This document shows, piece after piece, positions 1 through 6,938 of a stretch of 28,938 nt of DNA. Numbering within the stretch: position 1 is the first letter of the stretch; every line of letters begins with the position of its first letter. The notes under the pieces were generated by a model. It was not told where the DNA came from, made no database searches, and saw only the letters and a list, made by a program, of their open reading frames with translations. The position numbers were made by a program, and so were the translations under genes. This stretch comes from AA29 sp041481445 (GTDB taxonomy: Bacteria > Acidobacteriota > Vicinamibacteria > Fen-336): assembly GCA_041481445.1 (NCBI GenBank), contig JBGPBV010000076.1:1-28938 (forward strand), read 5' to 3'.

Positions 1-348
1 AGCAACGCGTTCGAGGAGCGCGCGCACGTGCCGTTGCCGGGAAAGATGAAGCAGTTGGGCGAGCCGCTGCTCGGCTTGGAGACGTGCGTCAACGCCGATG
101 CCGCCGTCCGGGCCCTCCTCCAGGATCCCCACGAGTGGGTCCAGAGCCCCAACACCGATGCCGAGGACTCGGACACTGCGTCTCGCGCGCACCGGCATGG
201 CGATTTCGACGACGACGAGCCGACCCTCAAGTCCACGCTGGCCCGCATCATGGGCAGGAGCACCGTGAAGGGCGTCGACCTCAACTTCGTGCGGTCGGCC
301 TCCTCGGCGCGTACGGAGCGCCGGCAGGCCCTGGGGGTCGCCGGGTAG
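1..348 (+). CDS. C-terminal end of an unknown protein (5' end outside the window)
   Basis: The frame is open from base 1 to the TAG at 346-348, giving 115 residues with the G/C-rich third codon positions expected of real coding sequence here. A GTG at 28 could serve as a start, but the frame runs in from the left edge and no ribosome binding site precedes the GTG, so this is most likely the tail of a longer gene. The visible part is hydrophilic, with an acidic stretch (GDFDDDEP) around residues 67-74 and a basic, Arg-rich end. There is no signal peptide, membrane segment or motif that I recognise. It converges on the DUF885 gene, with 14 bases between the stop codons and no terminator hairpin seen there. 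Function unknown. Confidence 0.55.
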   Translation, partial: SNAFEERAHVPLPGKMKQLGEPLLGLETCVNADAAVRALLQDPHEWVQSPNTDAEDSDTASRAHRHGDFDDDEPTLKSTLARIMGRSTVKGVDLNFVRSASSARTERRQALGVAG

Positions 349-362
349 GTCGGACTGGCCGT

Positions 363-2126
363 CTATCGGCGGAGGGCGCCCAGCGTCGTCCCCGAGACGA
401 TCGCGATCCAGGCGTCGATGCGCGCTTCCAGCACGTCCAGCGGCAGCGCTCCCGCGCCCAGGACCTCGTCGTGGAAGCGGCGGAGGTCGAAGCGCGCGCC
501 GAGGGCAGCCGCGGCCCGCGCCCGCAGCTCCTTGATCTTGAGCTCTCCGATCTTGTAGGCCAGGGCCTGGGCCGGCCACACGATGTAGCGGTCGACCTCC
601 ACGACGATGTCGTGCGCGGCCTTGCCCGCGTTCTGGGTGAAGTAGTCGATCGCCTGCTGGCGCGACCAGCCCAGGGCGTGCATTCCCGTGTCCACCACCA
701 GGCGGATGGCCCGCCAGATCTCGTAGGTGAGCTGGCCGAACTTCGCATAAGGGTCCGTGTACATCCCGAGCTCGCCGCCCAGGCTCTCCGCGTAGAGTCC
801 CCACCCCTCGATGTAGGCGGTGTAGAAGCCGTGGCGCCGGAAGTCGGGCATCTCCGGCAGCTCCTGGGCGATCGCGAGCTGCAGGTGATGGCCGGGGACC
901 GCCTCGTGCAGGGCCAGGGCCTCCATCTCCCACATCGGCCGCGCGTGGAGGTCGTAGGTGTTCGCGTAGAAGCGGCCGGGGCGGCCCGCCGACGGCGAGC
1001 CCGGCTCGTAGTAGGCCGTCGTCTGGCTCTTCTCCGCGTAGGAGGGCACGGGCACCACGCCGTAGGGCAGGCGCGGCAGGGTGGCGAACAGCTTCGTGAG
1101 CTCGGGGTCGACGCGCTTGCAGATGTCGCGGTAGGCGACGAGAAGGTCCTCCGCGCGGTCGAAGAAGAACCGGTCGTCGTTGCGCAGGAACCCCACGAAC
1201 TGCTGGAACGTGCCGTCGAAGCCCGTGCTCGCGACGACGGCGTCCATCTCGGCGCGGATCCGGCGGACCTCGTCATGGCCGATGCGGTGGATCTCCTCCG
1301 CGCCCAGGCGCGTGGTCGTCATCTGGCGGATGGCGAAGGCGTACCACGCCTCGCCGTCGGGCAGGTCGCGCAGCGCGATCGTCTCGCGAGTACGGGGGAT
1401 ATATCGACTGTCGAGGTATTCCAGGAGTCGCCGATAGGCGGGCGCGACCGCGCCGGCGTAGGCGCGCGCGGCGGCGGCGCGAAGCCGCTCCTGGGCGGGC
1501 GCATCGATCGCGGGAGGGAACGAGGCGAAGGCTCTGAGCAGCGGGCTCGTCAGCGGGTCCTCGACGAGCTGGTTGCGGACCTGATCAGGCACGTCGCGCA
1601 GGGTGATCCGAGGGGGCGTGATGCCGGTCTCGAGCCCCTTGTCGAGGAGCGCGATCGTCTGGTCCACGAGCGCAGGGACGGCCTCGAGCCGGGCCAGCGC
1701 GTTCTCGAAGTCCGGGACCTGGTAGTACGGCATCATCATCAAGGTCTGGGCCACGTTCTGCTGGACGCCGCCCATCTGCGTCACCGGCATGTACTCGCCC
1801 TTGAATCGCCGGCCCTCCAGCGCCTCCTCGACGTTGCGATGGAAGAGGTCGTAGTGGACCTGGTCGGCCGCGGTCAGCGCCGCGCGATCGATGGTGGCCA
1901 GGACTCTGGCCGGGACCTCCATCTCGCGGTTGCGCCGGTCGTAGGCCTCGAGCGAGTGGTCGGTCCAGCGATGGTTGCGTCCGGCGTCGCCGGTGTAGGT
2001 CGCCAGCTCCGGGTACTCGTCGAGCATGTACTGCCAATACGAGTCCATGAGCCGGCGGAGGCGGACGCCCTCGGCGGCGGTGCCCTTCGAGTCGATGATC
2101 CCGGACGCGTCCTCGATGAGTGGCAT
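363..2126 (-). CDS. DUF885 family protein, probable zinc metallopeptidase
   Basis: The 587-residue protein belongs to the DUF885 family, whose members are thought to be zinc-dependent peptidases, though few have been tested. The diagnostic motif HEAVPGHH lies at residues 407-414 (H407, E408 and H413/H414 as likely metal ligands and base), followed by the conserved IEGWGLYAE at about 439-447, which supplies further acidic residues. Length is normal for the family. There is no signal peptide, so it should be cytoplasmic, whereas many relatives are exported. I chose the ATG at 2126 because a CATACT -10-like box ends 7 bases upstream, which suggests a leaderless transcript; the next in-frame ATG is 27 codons further in and would cut close to the conserved region. 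It is transcribed divergently from the GspE-like gene. Substrate unknown. Confidence 0.9.
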   Translation of the reverse strand: MPLIEDASGIIDSKGTAAEGVRLRRLMDSYWQYMLDEYPELATYTGDAGRNHRWTDHSLEAYDRRNREMEVPARVLATIDRAALTAADQVHYDLFHRNVEEALEGRRFKGEYMPVTQMGGVQQNVAQTLMMMPYYQVPDFENALARLEAVPALVDQTIALLDKGLETGITPPRITLRDVPDQVRNQLVEDPLTSPLLRAFASFPPAIDAPAQERLRAAAARAYAGAVAPAYRRLLEYLDSRYIPRTRETIALRDLPDGEAWYAFAIRQMTTTRLGAEEIHRIGHDEVRRIRAEMDAVVASTGFDGTFQQFVGFLRNDDRFFFDRAEDLLVAYRDICKRVDPELTKLFATLPRLPYGVVPVPSYAEKSQTTAYYEPGSPSAGRPGRFYANTYDLHARPMWEMEALALHEAVPGHHLQLAIAQELPEMPDFRRHGFYTAYIEGWGLYAESLGGELGMYTDPYAKFGQLTYEIWRAIRLVVDTGMHALGWSRQQAIDYFTQNAGKAAHDIVVEVDRYIVWPAQALAYKIGELKIKELRARAAAALGARFDLRRFHDEVLGAGALPLDVLEARIDAWIAIVSGTTLGALRR

Positions 2127-2133
2127 GGGCGAG

Positions 2134-2139
2134 AGTATG
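2134..2139 (-). promoter_or_regulatory. -10-like box for the DUF885 gene
   Basis: On the minus strand this reads CATACT, 4 of 6 matches to TATAAT. It lies 7 bases before the ATG at 2126, so the transcript would start at or next to the start codon. No -35 box is clear. The assignment rests only on sequence and position. Confidence 0.3.
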
Positions 2140-2209
2140 AGCGATCTTCCCGCAGGCGGCAGGTCTTCATCGGCCCCGATTAGCCCCTCGCGGTGATGGG
2201 GCCGCGTGC

Positions 2210-2215
2210 TACCAT
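2210..2215 (+). promoter_or_regulatory. -10-like box for the GspE/PilB-like gene
   Basis: TACCAT (4 of 6 to TATAAT) preceded by TG in the extended position, 10 bases before the ATG at 2226. If real, it argues against the in-frame GTG/ATG at 2193/2196, which lie upstream of the box. No convincing -35 is seen. Confidence 0.35.
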
Positions 2216-2225
2216 CACCCCCCAG

Positions 2226-3848
2226 ATGCCCGACCCCCGGACTCCGGCCCGGGCGGGATCTCCTCCCGCGGCCGAAGATACGGCTGACGCCGACGACGCG
2301 CGGCGTCAGGCCGAGCGTCTCCACCTCCCCTTCGATCCTCTCGACTCTCCTCCGGACGACGACACCCTCTGGTCGGAAGCGCCCCTGGAAATGCTCGTCC
2401 GCTTCACGTGCGTGCCCGTCAGCCGCGAGGACGGCCGCATCGTGATGGCGTTCGGGGGGCTCGAAGACCTCGCCCGCATCGACGAGGCCGAGTTCCACCT
2501 CGGCAAGCCGATCGACGCCGTGGTCGCGCCCGCCGCGCGGGTGGCCGACCTGCTCAAGCGCCACCGCGGGGGCGAGATCCTGCTCGAGCAGGCCAGCGAA
2601 GGGCTGCGCCTCCAGCTCGTGACCGACGACGAGACGGAGATCGAGGGCCTCAAGACGCTTCCGTCCGACTCTCCCATCGTCCGGCTCGTGGACTCGTTGA
2701 TCCTGGGCGCCATCGACCGGCGCGCCTCCGACGTCCACATCGAGACCAAGGACCGCGAGGTGCTGGCGAAGTACCGGATCGACGGCGTGCTCTACCCCGC
2801 CCTGGAGCCGCTCGACAAGCGGCACCACGAGACCATCATCAGCCGCATCAAGGTCATGTCCGAGCTCGACATCGCGGAGAAGCGCGTGCCCCAGGACGGC
2901 CGCTTCCGCCTGCGCGTGAAGGGCCGCACCATCGACTTCCGCGTGTCGATCATGCCGTCCATCCACGGCGAGGACGCGGTCATCCGCATCCTCGACAAGG
3001 AGTCGCTCAACGCCGCCTTCCGCAACCTGCGGCTGGACGTGCTCGGCTTCGGTGAGGCCGACCTGCGCAAGTTCCGGAAGTACATCACCGAGCCCTACGG
3101 CATGGTGGTGGTGACGGGACCGACGGGGAGCGGCAAGACGACGACGCTCTACGCCGCGCTGAGCGAGATCGCGACGCCGGAGGACAAGATCATCACCATC
3201 GAGGACCCCGTCGAGTACCAGATCCCGCTCATCACCCAGGTGCCGGTGAACGAGAAGAAGGGGCTGACGTTCGCGCGCGGCCTGCGCTCCATCCTGCGCC
3301 ACGACCCCGACAAGATCATGGTGGGCGAGGTGCGCGACCCGGAGACGGCCATGATCGCCGTGCAGTCCGCCCTCACCGGCCACCTCGTGTTCACCACCGT
3401 CCACGCCAACAACGTCTTCGACGTCCTCGGCCGGTTCATCGCCATGGGCGTGGAGCCCTACAACTTCGTGTCCGCCCTGAACTGCGTGATGGCGCAGCGG
3501 CTGGTCCGCCTGCTCTGCCTCCACTGCAAGCGGCCGGGCCGGCCGCCGGACACGCTCCTGCGCGAGTCCGGGCTCGACCCCGACGTCTACCACGACCAGC
3601 TCTTCCAGGAGGCGGTCGGCTGCGACGAGTGCGGGGGCACCGGCTTCCTCGGGCGCACGGCGGTGGACGAGCTGCTCGACATGAGCGACCGTATCCGGCA
3701 GATGATCCTGGAGCGCCGGCCCACCGGCGAGATCAAGCAGGCGGCGCGCGAGGAGGGCATGACCTTCCTGCGCGACTCCGCCCTCGAGAAGGTCTTCGCG
3801 GGCCTGACCACCCTGCGCGAGATCAACAAGGTGACCTTCGTTGTCTGA
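2226..3848 (+). CDS. GspE/PilB-family secretion or pilus assembly ATPase
   Basis: Hexameric ATPase of the type II secretion/type IV pilus superfamily, which powers pilus or pseudopilus assembly at the inner membrane. With the start at 2226 it has 540 residues. It shows a degenerate N-terminal T2SE domain (about 30-140), then the ATPase core: Walker A GPTGSGKTT at 298-306, Asp box around EDPVEY 326-331, Walker B-like IMVGEVRD at 364-371 and His box GHLVFTTVHAN at 385-395. Four cysteines, CLHC at 431-434 and CDEC at 466-469, form the zinc module typical of GspE and PilB. The first 40 residues are Pro/Ala/Asp-rich and look disordered. In-frame GTG 2193 and ATG 2196 are alternative starts. No other gsp or pil gene is nearby; the only partner is the overlapping CoA-binding gene, so GspE versus PilB cannot be decided. 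Confidence 0.93.
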   Translation: MPDPRTPARAGSPPAAEDTADADDARRQAERLHLPFDPLDSPPDDDTLWSEAPLEMLVRFTCVPVSREDGRIVMAFGGLEDLARIDEAEFHLGKPIDAVVAPAARVADLLKRHRGGEILLEQASEGLRLQLVTDDETEIEGLKTLPSDSPIVRLVDSLILGAIDRRASDVHIETKDREVLAKYRIDGVLYPALEPLDKRHHETIISRIKVMSELDIAEKRVPQDGRFRLRVKGRTIDFRVSIMPSIHGEDAVIRILDKESLNAAFRNLRLDVLGFGEADLRKFRKYITEPYGMVVVTGPTGSGKTTTLYAALSEIATPEDKIITIEDPVEYQIPLITQVPVNEKKGLTFARGLRSILRHDPDKIMVGEVRDPETAMIAVQSALTGHLVFTTVHANNVFDVLGRFIAMGVEPYNFVSALNCVMAQRLVRLLCLHCKRPGRPPDTLLRESGLDPDVYHDQLFQEAVGCDECGGTGFLGRTAVDELLDMSDRIRQMILERRPTGEIKQAAREEGMTFLRDSALEKVFAGLTTLREINKVTFVV

Positions 3849-4308
3849 GTTCGACCCCGGCGACGACGCGCGCCGGGCCCTCCTCGAGAAGGCGCGGCGG
3901 ATCGCGATCGTGGGCCTCTCCCCCAAGCCCCATCGCGACTCGAATCGCATCGCGCGCTACCTGCTCGCGCGCGGCTACCAGGTGGTGCCGGTCTATCCGC
4001 GCGAGGACGCGATCCTGGGGGAGAAGGTGTATCGGCGCGTGCAGGACATCCCGGGCGGGGTCGATCTCGTGGACGTCTTCCGGAGGAGCGAGCACCTGGC
4101 GGATGTGTTCGACGACGCGCGGGCGGCGGGAGCGCCCGCCATCTGGACCCAGCTCGGCTGCGTGGACGAGGAGAGCGCACGGCGCGCGGCCGAGGGCATG
4201 ACCGTGGTGATGGACCGCTGCATCATGGTCGATCACGCCGCCCTGCTCGGCCGGGAGTGGCGCGTGTCACAGGGGACGACAAACGTCACCGCCGGTGACG
4301 GAGTCTAG
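3841..4308 (+). CDS. CoA-binding domain protein (YccU-like)
   Basis: A 155-residue protein that is essentially one CoA-binding Rossmann domain of the YccU type, related to the N-terminal domain of succinyl-CoA synthetase alpha. The glycine turn IAIVGLSPKPHRDS lies at about residues 21-34, followed by GYQVVPVYP, then the VDLVDVFR strand and the TQLGCVDE and VMDRCIMVDH segments usual in this family. Known members bind CoA but their cellular role is unclear. The start is TTG at 3841, which overlaps the upstream ATPase gene by 8 bases; no ATG is available near the domain start, so translation is probably coupled. An inverted repeat lies just before its stop codon. Confidence 0.9.
   Translation: MSEFDPGDDARRALLEKARRIAIVGLSPKPHRDSNRIARYLLARGYQVVPVYPREDAILGEKVYRRVQDIPGGVDLVDVFRRSEHLADVFDDARAAGAPAIWTQLGCVDEESARRAAEGMTVVMDRCIMVDHAALLGREWRVSQGTTNVTAGDGV
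4284..4300 (+). other. Short hairpin at the end of the CoA-binding gene
   Basis: CGTCACC-GCC-GGTGACG is a perfect 7-base stem with a 3-base loop, ending 5 bases before the TAG at 4306. It is followed by no T-run, so it is not a classical intrinsic terminator. It may be a weak or Rho-assisted terminator, a stabilising 3' hairpin, or chance. Confidence 0.3.
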
Positions 4309-4363
4309 CGCGGCGTACGAAGGGCCCTTCCGCACCAAACCCACCCGTTCCATCGCCTTACGG

Positions 4364-4390
4364 CTGGCACTCGCACCCGTCGAGTGCGCG
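4364..4390 (+). promoter_or_regulatory. CIRCE-like operator (possible HrcA site)
   Basis: The sequence CTGGCACTC-N9-GAGTGCGCG contains the perfect dyad core GCACTC-N9-GAGTGC with exactly the spacing of CIRCE (TTAGCACTC-N9-GAGTGCTAA), the operator of the heat-shock repressor HrcA. The left arm matches 7 of 9 and the right arm 6 of 9 consensus bases. It lies 60 bases before the first gene of a three-gene operon, where a repressor site would be expected. About 35 bases upstream, at 4319-4330, is another perfect palindrome, GAAGGGCCCTTC. I see no convincing -35/-10 pair, which weakens the case. hrcA is not in the window. Confidence 0.5.
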
Positions 4391-4415
4391 CACGGTTCCT
4401 GCATCGAAGGTCAGC

Positions 4416-4441
4416 GGGCGCGGTCTCCGCGGCCCGGGAGG
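4416..4441 (+). promoter_or_regulatory. Leader hairpin next to a strong ribosome binding site
   Basis: GGGC-GCGG, loop TCT, CCGC-(G)-GCCC can pair as an 8-bp stem with one bulged base at 4416-4435. It abuts the Shine-Dalgarno sequence GGGAGG (4436-4441), which stands 8 bases from the ATG at 4450. The ribosome binding site decides that start over the upstream in-frame GTG at 4384, which lies inside the CIRCE-like element. A role of the hairpin in translation is only a possibility. Confidence 0.4.
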
Positions 4442-4449
4442 AAAGAACG

Positions 4450-5043
4450 ATGAGCGAGCGGCTCGTAGCCGGCGCGTCACCCGTCGAGTTCTTCCGTGAG
4501 CAGCTCGAGCAGGCCATGGACCACCAGAAGGTCAGCACGTCCCAGTTCACGCAGTTCTACCTGGTCAACCTGCTGGCGGGGGGAGTGCGGGGCCAGCTGC
4601 CGCCCGACGAGCCCGGCTACGACGAGACGCCCCTGGCCGTCCTCTACGTCCGCGCCATCCACTCCTCGCGGCGCGACCGCGCGCGGATCCTGCGCGCGAT
4701 GGGAGACACCGCCCTGTTCATGTCCGGGTTCTTCGCGGACAGCCTGAGTGGCCGCCTCGTCGACCTCGACTACTACAAGGCCATGGGCGGGTTCGCCTAC
4801 GCGCGCCTGGCCCACGACGAGGACCCCCGCGTCTTCGGGCCCGAGGTCTTCTCCGAGCTGTCCGGACGGTTCACGGAGTTCGCGGACCTGCTCAGCGAGA
4901 TCTCGGAGAAGAGCCAGCTCGCCACGAACAAGTCGGTGCTCCGGCTCTACGAGCGCTGGCTCCAGACGGGGAGCCGCCGGGTGGCGTCCCTCCTCGCCGA
5001 GCGCGGCATCACCCCGGTCACGGGCGACGGCCGCCCGCAGTGA
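4450..5043 (+). CDS. Uncharacterised protein, first gene of a three-gene operon
   Basis: A 197-residue, probably soluble and mainly helical protein without signal peptide or membrane segment. I do not recognise a family. Visible features are an aromatic patch FTQFYLVNLLAGG at about residues 34-46, a segment DTALFMSGFFADSL at about 88-101, a DYYKAMGGFAYARLA stretch and a helical C-terminal half. The start is set by the GGGAGG ribosome binding site at 4436-4441. Its stop overlaps the GTG of the next gene by 4 bases (5040-5043), so the two are translationally coupled. The CIRCE-like site upstream suggests stress control, by inference only. Confidence 0.85.
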   Translation: MSERLVAGASPVEFFREQLEQAMDHQKVSTSQFTQFYLVNLLAGGVRGQLPPDEPGYDETPLAVLYVRAIHSSRRDRARILRAMGDTALFMSGFFADSLSGRLVDLDYYKAMGGFAYARLAHDEDPRVFGPEVFSELSGRFTEFADLLSEISEKSQLATNKSVLRLYERWLQTGSRRVASLLAERGITPVTGDGRPQ

Positions 5044-5693
5044 GCGCGGGCCTGGACGGTCTGCTCGTCGACGTGCAGCGCCGCCTGGAGGCGCTCTACG
5101 GGCTGGAGCGCCAGGCCCCGGTGACCGATTTCCTGATCCCGGTCGACCAGGCCTCCGCCTACCCCGGCGGCGGCAGCCGCACCCTCGTCACCCAGAAGGG
5201 CGACGACGTCTCCCTGGGCGTCGTCCTCGAGGACTCCGTGTGCGCGCGCATCGCCGCCTCCGATCCGCGCGTCCATCTCGACGGCGAGAACCTGGACCCG
5301 TTCTGCGTGGTGACGGAGGAGGTGAGCCACTTCGTCTACCTCTTCTTCTGCGCGCGGGCGGCCCGCCAGGTGACCCAGCTCGAGCTCGAGCTGCAGGGAG
5401 AGGTCGACAAGTACCTCTCGGCGGTGTTCCTCCTCTCCCTCCAGAACGAGGGCGCGGTCGCCCCCGGGCTGCGCGAGCGGCTCTTCCGGCACTACCGCCT
5501 GGCCGCCCACGTCACGGACGAGGAAGGCCGGGAGCGCTACCGCAAGGCCAGCGACCTCGCCTACCGCTACTGCGGATATCTGGAGTCGCGCTTCCTGCGG
5601 AGCGCGCGCCTGCCCGACCTCGCGCGCGAGGCGCGGCGGTTCTACCGGCTGGGCCAGCGCGACAAGCTCGAGCGCATCGGGCAGCTCCAGTGA
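5040..5693 (+). CDS. Uncharacterised protein, second gene of the operon
   Basis: A 217-residue protein starting at a GTG embedded in the previous stop (GTGA), which leaves no room for another start and makes coupling likely. I do not recognise a family. The N-terminal half looks alpha/beta (QAPVTDFLIPV; DDVSLGVVLEDSV), with conserved-looking VTEEVSHFVYLFFCARAARQ at about residues 93-112; the C-terminal half is helical, acidic and basic by turns, with several aromatic residues (YRYCGYLESRFL). No signal peptide or clear membrane helix. It ends with another GTGA overlap to the third gene, so the three proteins are probably made in similar amounts and may act together. Confidence 0.85.
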   Translation: MSAGLDGLLVDVQRRLEALYGLERQAPVTDFLIPVDQASAYPGGGSRTLVTQKGDDVSLGVVLEDSVCARIAASDPRVHLDGENLDPFCVVTEEVSHFVYLFFCARAARQVTQLELELQGEVDKYLSAVFLLSLQNEGAVAPGLRERLFRHYRLAAHVTDEEGRERYRKASDLAYRYCGYLESRFLRSARLPDLAREARRFYRLGQRDKLERIGQLQ

Positions 5694-5968
5694 GCGCGGA
5701 GGCCTCCGCCGAGGAGATCGCGGAAGAGGCCCGCCGCGCCCGGCAGCTCCGGGTGATCGTGGACCTGGCCTGCAGCGTCATCGCGCAGGGCGGGATCAGC
5801 CGGCCGGAGGCGGACGCCCTCGTCGCGGCCACCCGGCACCGCGCCCTCGAGCTCTTCCCGGGCAAGGAGGAGACCTTCGACCTCGTCCTCGCCCCGCGGT
5901 TCGCCCGGCTCATCCGGGAATTCGTGCCCGCCCCCGCCTCCAACGTCCTCCCCTTTCGAAAGACATAG
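5690..5968 (+). CDS. Small uncharacterised helical protein, third gene of the operon
   Basis: A 92-residue protein starting at GTG 5690 in a GTGA overlap with the previous stop. The same frame stays open far upstream, but that part is a shadow of the neighbouring genes in low-complexity Arg/Pro/Ala sequence; the real protein begins MSAEASAEEIAEEARR. It is rich in Ala, Glu and Arg and predicted helical (about 8-55), with a short C-terminal stretch ending in LPFRKT. No known domain. Gene order and overlaps indicate that it belongs with the two preceding genes, perhaps as a small partner subunit. Confidence 0.75.
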   Translation: MSAEASAEEIAEEARRARQLRVIVDLACSVIAQGGISRPEADALVAATRHRALELFPGKEETFDLVLAPRFARLIREFVPAPASNVLPFRKT

Positions 5969-5992
5969 CGGCAGACAGGGACGCCGTTTTCC

Positions 5993-6000
5993 GATAAGGT
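5993..6000 (+). promoter_or_regulatory. -10-like box before the methyltransferase gene
   Basis: GATAAGGT, containing the -10-like hexamers GATAAG and TAAGGT, lies in the 94-base gap between the unknown operon and the methyltransferase. It is followed by a small inverted repeat GGTGG-N7-CCACC (5998-6014). No clear -35. Confidence 0.3.
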
Positions 6001-6019
6001 GGGCTTGATCCACCACGAA

Positions 6020-6032
6020 AGGAGGGCACCTG
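6020..6032 (+). promoter_or_regulatory. Strong Shine-Dalgarno followed by a CTG codon
   Basis: AGGAGG at 6020-6025 stands 4 bases before CTG 6030-6032, which is in frame with the methyltransferase. The same AGGAGG-N4 spacing precedes the tpiA ATG in this window. The ATG at 6063 has no ribosome binding site of its own. This suggests a CTG start that adds 11 residues (beginning LPTTRTEFAH). Confidence 0.45.
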
Positions 6033-6062
6033 CCTACGACCCGCACCGAGTTTGCCCACCTG

Positions 6063-6932
6063 ATGTCGCTCACCTACGACAAGGTCGCGCAGGGGTACGA
6101 CGAGCTCTTCAGCCGCAACGTCGCCGTCCCCAACGCCCGTCTGACCGCGGACCTCGCGCTGCGGCGGGGAGATCGCGTGGCCGACCTCGCCTGCGGCACC
6201 GGCGTGTACACGCTGGAGATGGCCCGCCTGGCCGATCCCGGGGAGGTGGTGGCGGTCGACAACTCGGAGGGCATGCTGGCCGCCGCCCGCGAGCGCCTCG
6301 AGAACGAGGGCTATCCCGTCTCCCTCGTCCATGCCCGCGCCGAGGACTTCATCGCGCGCACACCGGCCCACAGCTTCGACGTGGTCTCCCTGCGTTTCCT
6401 GCTCGCCTACATCGACTGGAACGAGGTCCTCCCGCTGGTGGGCCACACCCTGCGGCGGGGCGGCCGGGTGGGCGTGCTCACCAGCCTGACCACGAGCATT
6501 CCCCAGCTCTACATCCTGTTCGACCGCTTCCGGAACTCCTTCGAGCCCGTCTGGAAGCTGTACAAGCACTGCGGCAAGAACATCGGCGACACCTGGCGCG
6601 TCTTCCGCCGCCTGCGGGAGACCTGGGCCCACGGCCGCTTCATCTCCGTGCCCGCCAGCGCCGAGCAGGTGGCGGCACGCCTGGCCGCGGGCGGGCTCTC
6701 CTCCGCCGACGTCTGGACGGATACCGTCCGCCTGTGGTTCGACTCCGGCCGGTCGGCGGTCACCTGGGCCCGCGGCTCCGGGTACGCCACCCATCCCTCC
6801 TTCGAAGCGATGAGCCCCCGCGACATCCACTTCCTGGAGAGCCTCTTCGCGGACGGGCTGGAAGGGTTCCGCGAGCCGGGGGGCGTGCCGCTCGACCTCG
6901 TCATCGGCGGCGTGGTGGCGCGCAAGGTGTAG
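6063..6932 (+). CDS. Class I SAM-dependent methyltransferase
   Basis: A 289-residue methyltransferase with a Rossmann fold. Motif I VADLACGTGVYTLEMA lies at residues 39-54 and the acidic loop VVAVDNSEGMLAAARE at about 62-77; HSFDVVSLRFLLAY corresponds to motif II/post-II. The N-terminal LTYDKVAQGYDELF is the usual opening of UbiE/Coq5-like small-molecule methyltransferases, and the C-terminal 130 residues form a variable, aromatic-rich substrate part. Substrate unknown; it lacks EgtD features, so it is not the hercynine enzyme. I give the ATG start conservatively, but the ribosome binding site at 6020 points to CTG 6030. The downstream sugar kinase begins 6 bases after its TAG and is in the same frame. 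Confidence 0.88.
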   Translation: MSLTYDKVAQGYDELFSRNVAVPNARLTADLALRRGDRVADLACGTGVYTLEMARLADPGEVVAVDNSEGMLAAARERLENEGYPVSLVHARAEDFIARTPAHSFDVVSLRFLLAYIDWNEVLPLVGHTLRRGGRVGVLTSLTTSIPQLYILFDRFRNSFEPVWKLYKHCGKNIGDTWRVFRRLRETWAHGRFISVPASAEQVAARLAAGGLSSADVWTDTVRLWFDSGRSAVTWARGSGYATHPSFEAMSPRDIHFLESLFADGLEGFREPGGVPLDLVIGGVVARKV

Positions 6933-6938
6933 CCGCCT

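Noticed and set aside
363..3950. A 1195-codon minus-strand frame that would fuse DUF885 with a long N-terminal extension
   Set aside because: The extra part from 2127 to 3950 is antisense to the clear GspE/PilB-like gene and has the low-complexity Arg/Ala/Gly/Val composition of a high-GC shadow frame. The DUF885 protein begins normally at 2126.
4284..4300. Intrinsic terminator after the CoA-binding gene
   Set aside because: The stem is perfect but short, lies inside the coding region and is followed by no T-run, so I list it only as a hairpin.
4384..4449. GTG 4384 as start of the first unknown operon gene
   Set aside because: It lies inside the CIRCE-like dyad and has no ribosome binding site, while ATG 4450 has GGGAGG at ideal spacing.
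6063..6932. Methyltransferase as the EgtD partner for the senAB/egtB locus
   Set aside because: Its motifs are UbiE/Coq5-like and it lacks the EgtD domain pattern; it also belongs to a different operon on the other strand.
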